A stretch of DNA of 64,000 nucleotides from CALCKU01 sp964607445 (GTDB taxonomy: Bacteria > Pseudomonadota > Alphaproteobacteria > Caulobacterales > Maricaulaceae), in NCBI GenBank assembly GCA_964607445.1, contig CAZSKN010000003.1:118341-182340 (forward strand), in the 5' to 3' direction. Every line of letters starts with the position of its first letter. The stretch's first letter is position 1. Position numbers and translations under genes: made by a program. This document shows positions 43,613-52,998 of this stretch, piece by piece. The notes beneath the pieces are model-generated. The model was not told where the DNA came from. It worked only from the letters and a program-made list of their open reading frames with translations, and did no database searches.

Positions 43613-43739
43613 TGAGTGATCCGCCTTAAAATATCAATCTATTAACTCTATATAAGCCGTTTTGGGTTAAGAAAACAATTATCAAGACAATAGCCCGACA
43701 GAGGCTAGGTTTAAACGGTGAACAGATAGGGGCCTGACT

Positions 43740-43988
43740 ATGATGACGTCAGACGTAAAACGCGCGCGCGTAAAATTAACAGCTCAAGAACGAGCTTATC
43801 TTATAATGGGTAAAGATCAAGCCGGCGGTAAATTACCGCTTTTTGATCATGAAGGTCAGGTGATTAACACGCAAATTATCAAGGCCTGTATTCATAAAGG
43901 CTGGGCAGAACGTTGGTTCTCCAATCCCATGAAGCCGGATTGGTTAGTGTGTCGTTTAACGCCGGCCGGACGTAAGATATTACGCTAG
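43740..43988 (+). CDS. Small conserved protein, possible winged-helix
   Basis: 82 residues, no signal peptide. The order KLTAQERAYLIMGKDQAGG ... IIKACIHKGWAERW ... LVCRLTPAGRKIL resembles a winged-helix domain, with a recognition helix followed by a hairpin ending in an LTPAGR motif, as in many MarR-like C-terminal halves. I do not recognise a named family; a DNA-binding role is inference. Its last four bases overlap the convergent CPBP gene. Confidence 0.65.
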   Translation: MMTSDVKRARVKLTAQERAYLIMGKDQAGGKLPLFDHEGQVINTQIIKACIHKGWAERWFSNPMKPDWLVCRLTPAGRKILR

Positions 43989-45166
43989 GTTTTTTTAAGC
44001 TGTTTTAGAGGCGCTGATCCGGCGTCGAGCGGACGGCGGGTTTTGTAAACAATCAATGTAACAAGCGCCAGTGTGGCTATACCGATAGGCAGGTCAATCA
44101 TTGGGTTTATTTTGGCCAGAAAAACTGAGGGTGTGGGCAGAGCCGATCCTTCATAATTGACCAAGATCGCGGCAAAAAGATTATTAGCTGCATGTATACC
44201 TATGGCGGACTCTAGACCACCGTCGAAATCTACCACAAGGCATAGAATAAATCCGAATAAGAAATAGCTACTCATCGTAATATAGAAGATAACCGAACTT
44301 TCACTGGCTGCGGATGTGGCCTCTGGATTTGCTAAATGCAGTGACATAAAAAACAGGCTTGTCAAAATATACACGACCCATTTGTTTTTAAACAGGCTAA
44401 CAAGGCCTTGGTTAAGATAGCCGCGTACAAGGATTTCCTCAGTCGCCGATTGCAAGGGAATAAATAAAAGCGACACAAGTGCGAATTGTAAAAAACGTGT
44501 GCTGTCAAAAGAAAACTTTACTGTGCTAAGGCCGCTAATATGCCCAATTATAGAAAGGCTTGCATATACAATAAAGGTGATGAGCATAGCTTGAACCAGC
44601 CTAGCCCATCTAAATCGCTTAGCTGCGGTATGCAGGCTTAAAATCGAGCGTTTATGGATGAATTTTTGACACAGATATAACCCGAAAAGGGCAGTAGGGA
44701 ATGTCGCCAATATCAGCAAATAATTCCACGCACTCAAGCCAATCATTTTGTTCATGATAGCATTGAGCTCGGGTGAACTCATATTTGGCATTATAAACCC
44801 CAAAGAGATTGCACTGCCAGCCATCATTATACCGGTTAAAACGCCAAACAGCTTTTGAGGCATGTCTCGCGTTGCCCGGTTTATCATCCAAAAAAAGATA
44901 CTCAAAACCGTCGTTATTATCAGCCCTCTAAACAATAAAATATTGTGTGTTTTGTAGTGGTTTGCAAAAAGGGCTTCGCTGGCGATTTGAAATTGGATGC
45001 TCAACTCAGGATCAATCTTTTGCGAAAGTGTCGGTATCGGGCCTGCCAGAATGGATTGTCCTATAATCCAGCCGACTATCGTGAACCAGAGAGCGACAGC
45101 CCAACTCCACCAGCGGCTTTCACCTGTTTGTGTTAAATTGAGATAGCGATCACCGGGATTTAGCAT
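43985..45166 (-). CDS. CPBP family intramembrane metalloprotease
   Basis: 393 residues, about eight to nine membrane segments. The glutamic-protease/CAAX-like motifs are ATEEILVRGYLNQG (EExxxR), FMSLHLANPE (His) and IGIHAANNLF (His plus Asn). Members process prenylated proteins, bacteriocins or membrane substrates; the target here is unknown. No bacteriocin-like gene adjoins. It overlaps the small gene downstream by four bases. Confidence 0.88.
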   Translation of the reverse strand: MLNPGDRYLNLTQTGESRWWSWAVALWFTIVGWIIGQSILAGPIPTLSQKIDPELSIQFQIASEALFANHYKTHNILLFRGLIITTVLSIFFWMINRATRDMPQKLFGVLTGIMMAGSAISLGFIMPNMSSPELNAIMNKMIGLSAWNYLLILATFPTALFGLYLCQKFIHKRSILSLHTAAKRFRWARLVQAMLITFIVYASLSIIGHISGLSTVKFSFDSTRFLQFALVSLLFIPLQSATEEILVRGYLNQGLVSLFKNKWVVYILTSLFFMSLHLANPEATSAASESSVIFYITMSSYFLFGFILCLVVDFDGGLESAIGIHAANNLFAAILVNYEGSALPTPSVFLAKINPMIDLPIGIATLALVTLIVYKTRRPLDAGSAPLKQLKKT

Positions 45167-45250
45167 GATTGACGTTCTTTTAGAAATTTCTTAATTCTGC
45201 GACGATATGCGCGAGAGGTCAATAAACTTATAAAGCGGATCGAGTATACA

Positions 45251-45273
45251 TTAAAAAGCCGCCCTAAGGCGGC
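45251..45273 (-). terminator. Terminator of the repetitive secreted protein gene
   Basis: On the minus strand the stem GCCGCC / GGCGGC with loop TTAG is followed by TTTTTAA. It lies 25 bases after the stop of the gene at 45299-45967. Confidence 0.9.
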
Positions 45274-45298
45274 CCCGAATTACCTATCGTAATAGGGC

Positions 45299-45967
45299 TT
45301 AATACCGACAATCAATGACGCGCTCTGAACCTTGTACGATATAAGTGCCACTATACGGGTTGGAACACTCTTTTACGCTAATCAACTCTTCATGACCATG
45401 GTGATAGGCAATCCGGTTGACCCGACGACAGACCGTAGAGCTTTGATATCCACTATAAGATCCATAGCTGGAATTATAGAGACTATACGGGCTGCGGGCC
45501 CAACGATAGCCGGAATAACGCGGGGATCCGAAGTTAAAGCTAATCCCGACATGGCTGCGATAGGGATTATAGAAAGCGCTCGAATTGCGAGTCCGATAAG
45601 GTGAGTTATACCTTCCTCGATTATTATACCTATAAGGTGAGTAATTACGATTTATACGCCGTGCGTTTCGAAAGCGGGTGCGCGTACGACGATTATCACG
45701 AAAGTTTAGATGATCATGATTATGATCGGCATGGCGATCAATGTGACGATCTCGGTTACGATCACCCCGTAGCCGATCACTTCTATTGCGGTCGCCTCTA
45801 ATACGATCCCCTCTGAGACGATCACGGCGGCCATCGACATGAGATGCGAAATTTCCGTTTGAAGGTTTGGCACTTGCTGCGTCTGCTGCATAAGCAGCGG
45901 GGGCAGCGGCAAGCACAGTTAAAGCACTAGCCGCTAGCAAGGTTTTTGTCAGGTTAGATAAAGTCAT
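45299..45967 (-). CDS. Secreted Arg/Asp/Tyr-rich repetitive protein
   Basis: 222 residues with a clear signal peptide (cleavage near AAYAA-DA). The mature protein starts with repeats of the type RLRGDR / RNRSDR / RNRDR, then a His-rich DRHADHNHDH, a Tyr/Asn/Arg-rich stretch (YNNRGRYNSPYRTR) and a more ordered C-terminus with two cysteines (TVCRRVNRIAYHHGHEEL, KECSNPYSGTY). It is strongly basic and low in complexity up to about 165. A strong ribosome site (AAGGAG) and a terminator mark a real single gene. No family is recognised; surface or matrix binding is only a guess. Confidence 0.75.
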   Translation of the reverse strand: MTLSNLTKTLLAASALTVLAAAPAAYAADAASAKPSNGNFASHVDGRRDRLRGDRIRGDRNRSDRLRGDRNRDRHIDRHADHNHDHLNFRDNRRTRTRFRNARRINRNYSPYRYNNRGRYNSPYRTRNSSAFYNPYRSHVGISFNFGSPRYSGYRWARSPYSLYNSSYGSYSGYQSSTVCRRVNRIAYHHGHEELISVKECSNPYSGTYIVQGSERVIDCRY

Positions 45968-46068
45968 AAGACACTCCTTTGGTTAGCGACAATAGGGTTA
46001 TGGCAAATGGTGGTTGAAATTTGCCTGAAAGCCCTGTTCATTTTCTATTAATCTATTATTGTCACCCC

Positions 46069-46449
46069 ATGACCCCGACTGAATCGCCAGCAGAAATAGA
46101 TTTTAACCATTTAAATCAATATGTTGATGGGGATTTAGCGCTTACTCAGGAGTTGTTTGGCTTGTTTCAACACCAAGTCGAAATGTGGGGGCGGGCTTTA
46201 ATCGCCGAGACTGATGATGAGACATGGGAATCAGTTACCCACGCCCTGAAGGGGTCGGCCAATGCGATTGGCGCCCTTAAGCTCGCGCAGTTATGTCATG
46301 ACGCCGAAGCGTTAATAGGCGCGCGTAACCGGCCCGGATTACGGGATGTTGCCGTACAAAATATTGAATTCCGAATGTCCCAAGCCATGGCTGAAATCAA
46401 ACGCTGGGAATATCGGCAAACGATGAATAAACTTAAACAACGCGAGTAG
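46069..46449 (+). CDS. Stand-alone histidine phosphotransfer (Hpt) protein
   Basis: 126 residues from ATG 46069; a TTG 16 codons upstream is less likely. A four-helix Hpt fold is indicated by LFGLFQHQVEMWGRAL and the acceptor His in VTHALKGSANAIGALKLAQLCHDAE. It would relay phosphate between a receiver and another regulator. No kinase lies nearby; the only other phosphorelay gene in the window is the REC-Hpt protein at 33-34 kb. It is divergent from the repetitive secreted protein. Confidence 0.85.
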   Translation: MTPTESPAEIDFNHLNQYVDGDLALTQELFGLFQHQVEMWGRALIAETDDETWESVTHALKGSANAIGALKLAQLCHDAEALIGARNRPGLRDVAVQNIEFRMSQAMAEIKRWEYRQTMNKLKQRE

Positions 46450-46483
46450 AGATCGCCGGTATTTAGCGTTGAGAGCTGTAGAC

Positions 46484-47416
46484 ATGGCTGTAGTTTCACA
46501 AAGAATTAATAAAATTCTGGCCCGGTTGGGAGTATTGAAGCCTATGATTGTGAATCTTGCTAAATGTGCGGCTGTTTTAACCCTATTGATGGGGGGAGGG
46601 ATTAAGGTCTTTGCACAAGAAGATTCAGCCATTGACCGGACAGATAACCCGACAGGTGACCGGACTGGCACAAGACCTGCCCCGCCCGAAGCTGTGGCCT
46701 ATCTTGGCGGGGCTGTGCTTTATAGTTCCGAATATTTGGGATCCGCTGAAGAAGAATTCCGTGTCCTGCCTAATCTGAGTGTTTATGATTTTAAAGGGTT
46801 TGATTTCGCAGCTTTAGCGTTGAGCTATGATGCAATTGATATTGGAGGGGGGCAGGGATTTGGACAATGGACATTTCGAGCCGGGCCGCGTGCCGGGTTT
46901 CAATTTGGTCGGGATTCGGATGAGAGTCCAACGCTAGACGGGTTAGAGGATATTGACAGTAGCCTTGTTGCCGGCGGATTTGCGCGCGTAAGTTATGGGC
47001 CTGTGGGGATTCGGATTAACGCCGGACAGGATATTATCGGCGGACATGGCGGCTTTGTGGCCGATCTTTCTGTGGGGACGCAATTGCCGCTGGGCAAGCT
47101 GTTCTTGCAACCTTCCGTAAGTATCAATTGGGCAGATGCAAACCATAATCAAACTGTTTTTGGCATAACGCAAGCGCAAGCGCAGACCTCTACCCTATCG
47201 GAATTTACAATTGGATCGGGGGTTTACGGCTATTCTGCAAATGCTGTGGGGTGGATAGATATTGGCGAACACTGGCAAGCTAGTGCCAGCCTGTCCTATC
47301 GATGGTTTGTGAATGATGCCCGTAATAGTCCTGTTATTACGGCTATTGATGGTAGCCGTAATGGGATTTTTTCAACGATCGGTTTTACGCGAAAATTTGA
47401 TTTATCGAATTATTAG
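46484..47416 (+). CDS. MipA/OmpV family outer-membrane protein
   Basis: 310 residues from ATG 46484, chosen for GAGAG eight bases upstream; ATG 46544 (MIVNLAKCAAVL) would give a shorter signal peptide. The mature part is a beta-barrel pattern: YLGGAVLYSSEYLGSAEEEFRVLPNLSVYD is the family's N-terminal signature, amphipathic strands follow, and the C-terminus ends in an aromatic strand (GFTRKFDLSNY). In E. coli MipA scaffolds MltA with PBP1B, so a wall-remodelling role is possible. Confidence 0.88.
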   Translation: MAVVSQRINKILARLGVLKPMIVNLAKCAAVLTLLMGGGIKVFAQEDSAIDRTDNPTGDRTGTRPAPPEAVAYLGGAVLYSSEYLGSAEEEFRVLPNLSVYDFKGFDFAALALSYDAIDIGGGQGFGQWTFRAGPRAGFQFGRDSDESPTLDGLEDIDSSLVAGGFARVSYGPVGIRINAGQDIIGGHGGFVADLSVGTQLPLGKLFLQPSVSINWADANHNQTVFGITQAQAQTSTLSEFTIGSGVYGYSANAVGWIDIGEHWQASASLSYRWFVNDARNSPVITAIDGSRNGIFSTIGFTRKFDLSNY

Positions 47417-47478
47417 ACCCGCGCTAACCTGTGGTCTAAATTCGCGTGCCAATGGGCCTGATCCTTAAATTGAAAAAT

Positions 47479-48201
47479 TTAGCTTTTAAGCGCATCCTCC
47501 AAGAGTTGCTGTAAGGCTTGGGTATTGGCACCGGGCATATAGGCATCATTAATAACAAAGAATGGCGTTCCGGTTAATGGCGGAATACGCGAGGCTAATA
47601 ATAATGTATCTTCTAAATGTTTTTCGAGCTTTGAATCCTGCATATCTTCTCGCATTTTTTCAACATTCACACCATTTTGCTTGGCCAGAGCGTCTATGCG
47701 TTCTGATGACAAGCTACGTTCAGCCATAAGCGCGAAGTGCATTTCTTTATACTTGCCTTGACGACCGGCGGCCAATGCAGCCTTTGCAGCCGAACGGGAC
47801 GTTTTTGTCTTTCCATCTAATATGGGTAATTCTTTAAACACAACGCGTACGTCATTCGGGTGTGTTTCCATGACAGTTTTAAGCCAGTCGGTTGAGCGTT
47901 TACAATATCCGCAATTATAATCGAAAAATTCAACAATCGTGACTTTTGCATTGGCCGGACCGTAGGTTATATCCCGATTATCATTTTTTAAGTCATCTTC
48001 AACTTCGGCTAAAAGGGCACGGTCTTGCTTTTTTTCAAGTTCGAGCAGAGCCTCACGTATAATTTCGGGATTTTCCAACAGATAGGATCTGACTATATTT
48101 TCAATATCCGCTTTATCTGTGCTGGAAATAGTGCCCGCTTCGGCACATCCTGCAAAGGCTGTAAGTGTAAAGGCTAAAGCCGTTGTAAAAAATAATTTCA
48201 T
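47479..48201 (-). CDS. DsbA-family periplasmic thiol oxidoreductase
   Basis: 240 residues. The signal peptide ends near FAGCAEAG and could be either a Sec or a lipoprotein type. A helical N-terminal extension (ENIVRSYLLENPEIIREAL) precedes the thioredoxin fold with active site CGYC in EFFDYNCGYCKRST and cis-Pro loop TGTPFF. This Com1/ScsC-like branch introduces or isomerises disulfides in envelope proteins. It follows the M48 protease on the same strand with 94 bases between them. Confidence 0.9.
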   Translation of the reverse strand: MKLFFTTALAFTLTAFAGCAEAGTISSTDKADIENIVRSYLLENPEIIREALLELEKKQDRALLAEVEDDLKNDNRDITYGPANAKVTIVEFFDYNCGYCKRSTDWLKTVMETHPNDVRVVFKELPILDGKTKTSRSAAKAALAAGRQGKYKEMHFALMAERSLSSERIDALAKQNGVNVEKMREDMQDSKLEKHLEDTLLLASRIPPLTGTPFFVINDAYMPGANTQALQQLLEDALKS

Positions 48202-48295
48202 AAGGTCTCCATGCCCACCGTTACGCTTAACGTGTTTAAACGTTTACGTTGCTAGGATATTAGGCTGTCTAAGTCTATGTATTCAAGATTAATAT

Positions 48296-49678
48296 TTAAG
48301 GTTTGGGGCGTCGACGTTTTTTCCGGCTTTTTGCCAATTGGGCATCAGCAATAACAATAATATCGCTCGCGCGCCGCCATTGCGGAATGCTGCGCGGGAG
48401 GTCTTCTTGAGCGCGTTTGGCAAATGAGCGCGCGCGTTGCAAATCTCCAATTGAGTAGGCCTGTTCCGCCGTGGCATATTTAGCCAAAGGTTCTTTGTTT
48501 TGCTGCCCATAAGCCTGCGCTAATAAATACCATGCTGTGCCATTGCTTTTTTCTACCTGTAGAGCGGATTTTAATAGGTCTACCGCAGTGTCCAGGGTTT
48601 CGGGTTGCGCTTTTTCAATTAAAGCTTGGGCTTTGGCGATTTTCAATAAGGGGGCATCAGGCTTTAATTTCAAGGCCTCGTTAATAGGGGCCAGCGAGTC
48701 CGCACCGCGTCCGCTTTCATATAAAACTTGTGCCTTAAGCTCATGATAATAAGGATTATTGGGATGGCGCGATATGAGTAAATCGATTTCCCGCATAGCC
48801 CCACGCAAATCCGCGCCTTTAAACCGCGCGACGGACCTAGCATAAAGAGCCGGGTCTGTCTGATCGCTTTCAGGATAACGCGAAAACACAAGCTGCGGGC
48901 CTTCTAAAAATCCTCGTAATTTGGCTTTCATTAATTCCATGCGTTTGAGATCACTCTCAGAGTCTTTGACATCACGATAAGGGCTTTCATCAACCACCTC
49001 ACGCAGATTATCAATCCGATCGCTTGATAGCGGGTGAGAACGGAAGTACGGAAACCGCCGTGCTTGGGAGAGAACTTCCTGATAGCGGTATTTATCAAAA
49101 AATTCGATCAATCCGTGACCGGATTGTCCTGTTTGTTCCATATATTGCGCAGCATATTGATCGGCTACAGACTCTCCTGTACGGGTATGGGCCAGAACTT
49201 CTAAAGCGCCGAATTGTTGTGAACCGCCTAAAATAAGTGCACCTGCTTGGGCTTCACCAGCTAAAATTGCGGCAAGGCCAAGACCGGCGGCAATTAATAT
49301 AGACCCGTAAGCACTACGGTTTTGATAATCACTACGTGCAATTCGACCATCGGCAATATGTCCCGCTTCATGTGCGATCACACCCTTTAACTGATTAGGT
49401 GTGTCAGACGCCATGATAAGGCCAGAATGTAAAAAGATGTTTTGGCCGCGCGTCACAAAGGCGTTTAATGAGGGATCGTTTATAAGATAAATATCGACAC
49501 TGCTGGGGGTCAGCCCGGCGGCGCGTAAAATGGGAACTGTAAATTCGTGCAGTATTTCTTCAATTTCAGTATCCCGCAAAAGAGATTGTGCTGCGACTGA
49601 CGTCGCAGAGGTTACTAAGAGGCATAGGCTTAACAAAATAATGCTCAGCGTCTTTAGGTGAAATTTCAAGAAAATCAT
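48296..49678 (-). CDS. M48 metalloprotease with TPR repeats (BepA-like)
   Basis: 460 residues. The signal peptide (cleavage near SVAA-QS) is followed by a zincin domain with HEAGHIADG near 105 and the third ligand Glu in GESVADQYAAQYM. The C-terminal half (about 265-440) holds four or more TPR-like helical pairs. BepA-type proteins survey outer-membrane protein assembly and degrade stalled substrates. It pairs with the DsbA-like gene downstream, an arrangement seen in other alphaproteobacteria. Confidence 0.92.
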   Translation of the reverse strand: MIFLKFHLKTLSIILLSLCLLVTSATSVAAQSLLRDTEIEEILHEFTVPILRAAGLTPSSVDIYLINDPSLNAFVTRGQNIFLHSGLIMASDTPNQLKGVIAHEAGHIADGRIARSDYQNRSAYGSILIAAGLGLAAILAGEAQAGALILGGSQQFGALEVLAHTRTGESVADQYAAQYMEQTGQSGHGLIEFFDKYRYQEVLSQARRFPYFRSHPLSSDRIDNLREVVDESPYRDVKDSESDLKRMELMKAKLRGFLEGPQLVFSRYPESDQTDPALYARSVARFKGADLRGAMREIDLLISRHPNNPYYHELKAQVLYESGRGADSLAPINEALKLKPDAPLLKIAKAQALIEKAQPETLDTAVDLLKSALQVEKSNGTAWYLLAQAYGQQNKEPLAKYATAEQAYSIGDLQRARSFAKRAQEDLPRSIPQWRRASDIIVIADAQLAKSRKKRRRPKP

Positions 49679-49797
49679 GTCGTGGAAAATCCTTTTCCGA
49701 TTAGACTAATCATCTCAATCATGAGTTCTGGCGTCAAGTGACTCTGCTGTAACAATGCAGTGATATACCAGTTAAGGAAAGCTGACTGTCTCTTGCC

Positions 49798-52700
49798 TTA
49801 ATCAGATTTTTTACGCAGTCCAAACCAACCCCGTTTTTTAGACGGGGGCTTTTCTGCCGACGATTCGGATACATCCGCAGAGGATTTAGACGGCGTCGGG
49901 TCGAGCGCTGTACGGGAGGGCGCTTTGCGCCGCCCGGGTGTGGCCGGAGTCTCTGCCACGGGCTGGCTCTTTGAATTGACAGGGTCGGCTTGGGCTGGGT
50001 CGTTTTGGGCAGGGGTAGAACGGGCTGGCGCAGTTTTGCGGGCCGGAGCCTTACGGCGCGCTGTAGTTTTTTCTGTTGTTTTAGATGTTGTCGCCGCTTT
50101 CGCCTTTGCATTTTTCGCCGGAGGTTTCTTATCAGCTGTTGTTTTGGCGGTTGCGGTTTTGGTCGGTGCTTTTTTAGCGGTTGCCTTTTTAGAACCGGTC
50201 TTTTTGCTTGGTGCTTTCTGCGTCGAGACTTTTGCAGCTTTTGCTGTCTTGGCGGGAGCCGTCTTTGATGCCTTAGCCTTAGCAGACGTCGTCTTACTCG
50301 CGGCCTTCTTAGCTGTTTTTGCCTTTGCAGGTGCTTTTTTCCGAGATTTAGCTGGCTCTGCCTGCACTATTTCCATCGGCGTATCGGCATCCGGCTTGGG
50401 CTTTTTGACCGGAGCTTTCCGTCGGGATGTGCTTTTAGCGGCGGGGCTATCCTGGCTTTGATCTGTAATGGATGGGGCGGTAGTTTCGCTGGATTTAGCG
50501 GGCGCACGTCGACGGCGCTTAGATGTCGCTGTTTTCGCAGTATCTATTTCCGTTATATCCTCTTGGGCTTTAGTCGTATCATCAGGTTTACGTGTAGGGG
50601 CTTTGCGGCGTGCGCCTCTGCGCGCGCGCTTGGGCTTATCATCCTTTGCAGATGTCTCGTTCTCGGAAGAAGTCTCATCCTCGGAAGATTTCTGGGCGTC
50701 AGCGTCGTCATTCTCTGATTTGTTAGACCTCGCGGGGGCTTTCCGGCGGTTGGTGTTTTTCCGCTTGGAGGGTTTATCCATATCCTGGGCCTTGGGATCG
50801 GACGTGCCCTTGGCTGTGGGAGCGTCTCCGTCCTTGTGACTGTCTCTGTCACCGTCTCCGTCCATAGTGTCGGAAGTTTCGGATATCTCAGTGTTTTGCG
50901 TTTCAGAATTACGTTTGCCGCGTCCACCCCGTCGTCCACGGCGACGACGGCGTTTCTTGGGTTCACCATTTTCGTCAAGTTCAACCGCCGGGGCGTCCTG
51001 ACCCTCTGTGGTTTCATTTGTATCTGCACGTTCGGATTTTTGGGACTTACGGGATTTGCTCTCTGCACGTTCTTTTTTCGCATTTTTACGATGTTCAGCT
51101 TCAATGCGCGAAAGCGGGTCTTCTTCTTCTGGACGGCTCTCAAGACTTTCAACAGCAAAGGCCGGACGAATAAGTGTGTCATCACCGACAAGTTCGGTGA
51201 ACATATCAAATTGATCATCTACATGTTGAAGCAAGTCGCGTTTTTCATTGAAAATATATATTGCAACATCTGGAGAAACTTTCAGACGAATACGTTTCAA
51301 TTGACGCCTGACACCGATCTCTTCAATCGCTCGAATGGCGGCTAGCGCGCTGGACTCTATGGTGCGTTTGCGGCCGACGCCGTCACAATGCTCACAATTA
51401 GCTGTCGAGCCCTCTAATAGGCTACGCCGACGTCTTTGCCGGGATATTTCCATCAGGCCAAATTGTGAAATTCGGCTCATTTGCACACGGGCCCTGTCTT
51501 TGGACAAAGCATCTTTCATACGTTTTTCAACCGCTTTATTATTGCGGTTTTCATCCATGTCGATGAAGTCAATAACAACAAGTCCTGCAAGATCACGTAA
51601 GCGCATTTGACGGGCGACTTCTTCTGCGGCTTCAATATTGGTTTTTAAGGCTGTGCGCTCGACATTACGCTCGCGCGTTGAGCGGCCTGAGTTCACGTCA
51701 ACGGATACAAGCGCTTCTGTAGGATGAATGACGAGATAGCCGCCAGAGCGTAATTGTACGACGGATTCAAGACTGGCTTCAATTTGCTTTTCAACACTGT
51801 AGCACAAGAATAACGGGATATTGTCTTTATAGGCTTTGACGTTTTTGGCGTGGCTCGGCATGAGCATTTTGATGAAGTTTTTGGCGGTTTTATATGCTTC
51901 ATCCCCTTGGACAAGTATCTCTTCAATATCCTTATTGTAAAGGTCACGTATGGACCGTTTAACAAGATCACCTTCTTCATGAATAAGTGCTGGCGCGATA
52001 GATTTCAGCGTAGTTTCTCGTACCGTCTCCCAGAGACGCGAGAGATAGTCATAATCGCGTTTGATCTCGACTTTTGTACGTTTGGCTCCGGCGGTACGGA
52101 CGATCACGCCCATGCCTTGAGGCACGTCTAAGTCCGACATAATGGTTTTGAGACGTTTACGATCAGAGCCATTGGCTATTTTACGAGAAATGCCGCCGCC
52201 GCGCGGTGTATTTGGCATTAATACGCAATACCGGCCCGCTAATGACAAATATGTCGTCATGGCAGCGCCTTTATTGCCGCGTTCTTCTTTTACAGCTTGT
52301 ATAAGCAGGATTTGGCCACGTTTGATAACTTCTTGGATTTTATACCGGCGGCGAGACATGCGCTTGCGACGGGTGGATGCGGTTTTTTCTTGCTCGGCTG
52401 CCACGTCATCATCATTATCTTCACTTTGCGCCTCGTCGTCCCCGTCATGGTGATCAGATTCAGATTGGCTATCGTCATCTGAGTCCAGAATATCTGTATC
52501 CTCATCGTCAGAATCCGTTTCATCAGACTCNNNNNNNNNNNNNNNNNNNNNNNNNNNNNNNNNNNNNNNNNNNNNNNNNNNNNNNNNNNNNNNNNNNNNN
52601 NNNNNNNNNNNNNNNNNNNNNNNNNNNNNNTCATCAGACTCAATATCAGTTTCCGCCTTTGAATTTGCCTTGATATCGGATTCTTCATCTTCGGCATCCG

Positions 52701-52998
52701 CCTTGATGTTCTCGGCTTCCTCAGCTTCGATCAGAGCAATACGGTCTTCAAATGGAATTTGATAATAATCGGGATGAATTTCGCTAAAGGCCAGAAAACC
52801 GTGGCGATTGCCGCCATATTCGACAAATGCAGCCTGTAGTGATGGTTCAACGCGTGTAACGCGCGCAAGATAGACATTTCCTCTTAATTGCCGCTTATTG
52901 CGGCTTTCAAAATCAAGTTCTTCTACACGGGTTCCGTCGACGACGACTACCCGAGTTTCTTCCGGGTGAGAGGCATCGATAAGCATCTTTTTTGACAT
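49798..52998 (-). CDS. rne: Ribonuclease E
   Basis: The main endoribonuclease of mRNA decay and rRNA processing. ATG 52998 has GGAG seven bases upstream; a TTG at 53010 is weaker. The N-terminal S1 domain (LRGNVYLARVTRVEPSLQAAFV) is split by a long acidic insertion (about 110-215), as in other alphaproteobacteria. The catalytic DNase-I-like region has SVDVNSGRSTRERNVERTA and VVIDFIDMDENRN with the metal Asp residues, and the Zn-link is CEHCDG. The last ~400 residues are Lys/Ala/Pro/Arg-rich and disordered, ending KKRGWFGLRKKSD, which resembles the PNPase-binding motif. A 100-N gap lies in the acidic insertion. Confidence 0.95.
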   Translation of the reverse strand: MSKKMLIDASHPEETRVVVVDGTRVEELDFESRNKRQLRGNVYLARVTRVEPSLQAAFVEYGGNRHGFLAFSEIHPDYYQIPFEDRIALIEAEEAENIKADAEDEESDIKANSKAETDIESDXXXXXXXXXXXXXXXXXXXXXXXXXXXXXXXXXXESDETDSDDEDTDILDSDDDSQSESDHHDGDDEAQSEDNDDDVAAEQEKTASTRRKRMSRRRYKIQEVIKRGQILLIQAVKEERGNKGAAMTTYLSLAGRYCVLMPNTPRGGGISRKIANGSDRKRLKTIMSDLDVPQGMGVIVRTAGAKRTKVEIKRDYDYLSRLWETVRETTLKSIAPALIHEEGDLVKRSIRDLYNKDIEEILVQGDEAYKTAKNFIKMLMPSHAKNVKAYKDNIPLFLCYSVEKQIEASLESVVQLRSGGYLVIHPTEALVSVDVNSGRSTRERNVERTALKTNIEAAEEVARQMRLRDLAGLVVIDFIDMDENRNNKAVEKRMKDALSKDRARVQMSRISQFGLMEISRQRRRRSLLEGSTANCEHCDGVGRKRTIESSALAAIRAIEEIGVRRQLKRIRLKVSPDVAIYIFNEKRDLLQHVDDQFDMFTELVGDDTLIRPAFAVESLESRPEEEDPLSRIEAEHRKNAKKERAESKSRKSQKSERADTNETTEGQDAPAVELDENGEPKKRRRRRGRRGGRGKRNSETQNTEISETSDTMDGDGDRDSHKDGDAPTAKGTSDPKAQDMDKPSKRKNTNRRKAPARSNKSENDDADAQKSSEDETSSENETSAKDDKPKRARRGARRKAPTRKPDDTTKAQEDITEIDTAKTATSKRRRRAPAKSSETTAPSITDQSQDSPAAKSTSRRKAPVKKPKPDADTPMEIVQAEPAKSRKKAPAKAKTAKKAASKTTSAKAKASKTAPAKTAKAAKVSTQKAPSKKTGSKKATAKKAPTKTATAKTTADKKPPAKNAKAKAATTSKTTEKTTARRKAPARKTAPARSTPAQNDPAQADPVNSKSQPVAETPATPGRRKAPSRTALDPTPSKSSADVSESSAEKPPSKKRGWFGLRKKSD
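52531..52630. other. Assembly gap (100 N) in RNase E acidic insertion
   Basis: Exactly 100 undetermined bases. Both flanks carry the same 11 bases, TCATCAGACTC (52520-52530 and 52631-52641). Overlapping these copies rejoins the frame (I-E-S-D-E-T-D), so the true gap may be zero. Confidence 0.95.

Noticed and set aside
47413..47439. TTAGACC/GGTCTAA hairpin at the MipA stop as a terminator
   Set aside because: The stem overlaps the stop codon, the loop is 13 bases and there is no T-run.
49925..50839. Long plus-strand frames opposite the RNase E C-terminal region
   Set aside because: They are by-products of the Lys/Ala/Arg-rich composition of rne; translations are runs of Phe, Ala and Cys without start signals.
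50836..51345. 169-codon plus-strand frame opposite rne
   Set aside because: It sits opposite the conserved catalytic and linker region of rne and has no ribosome site.
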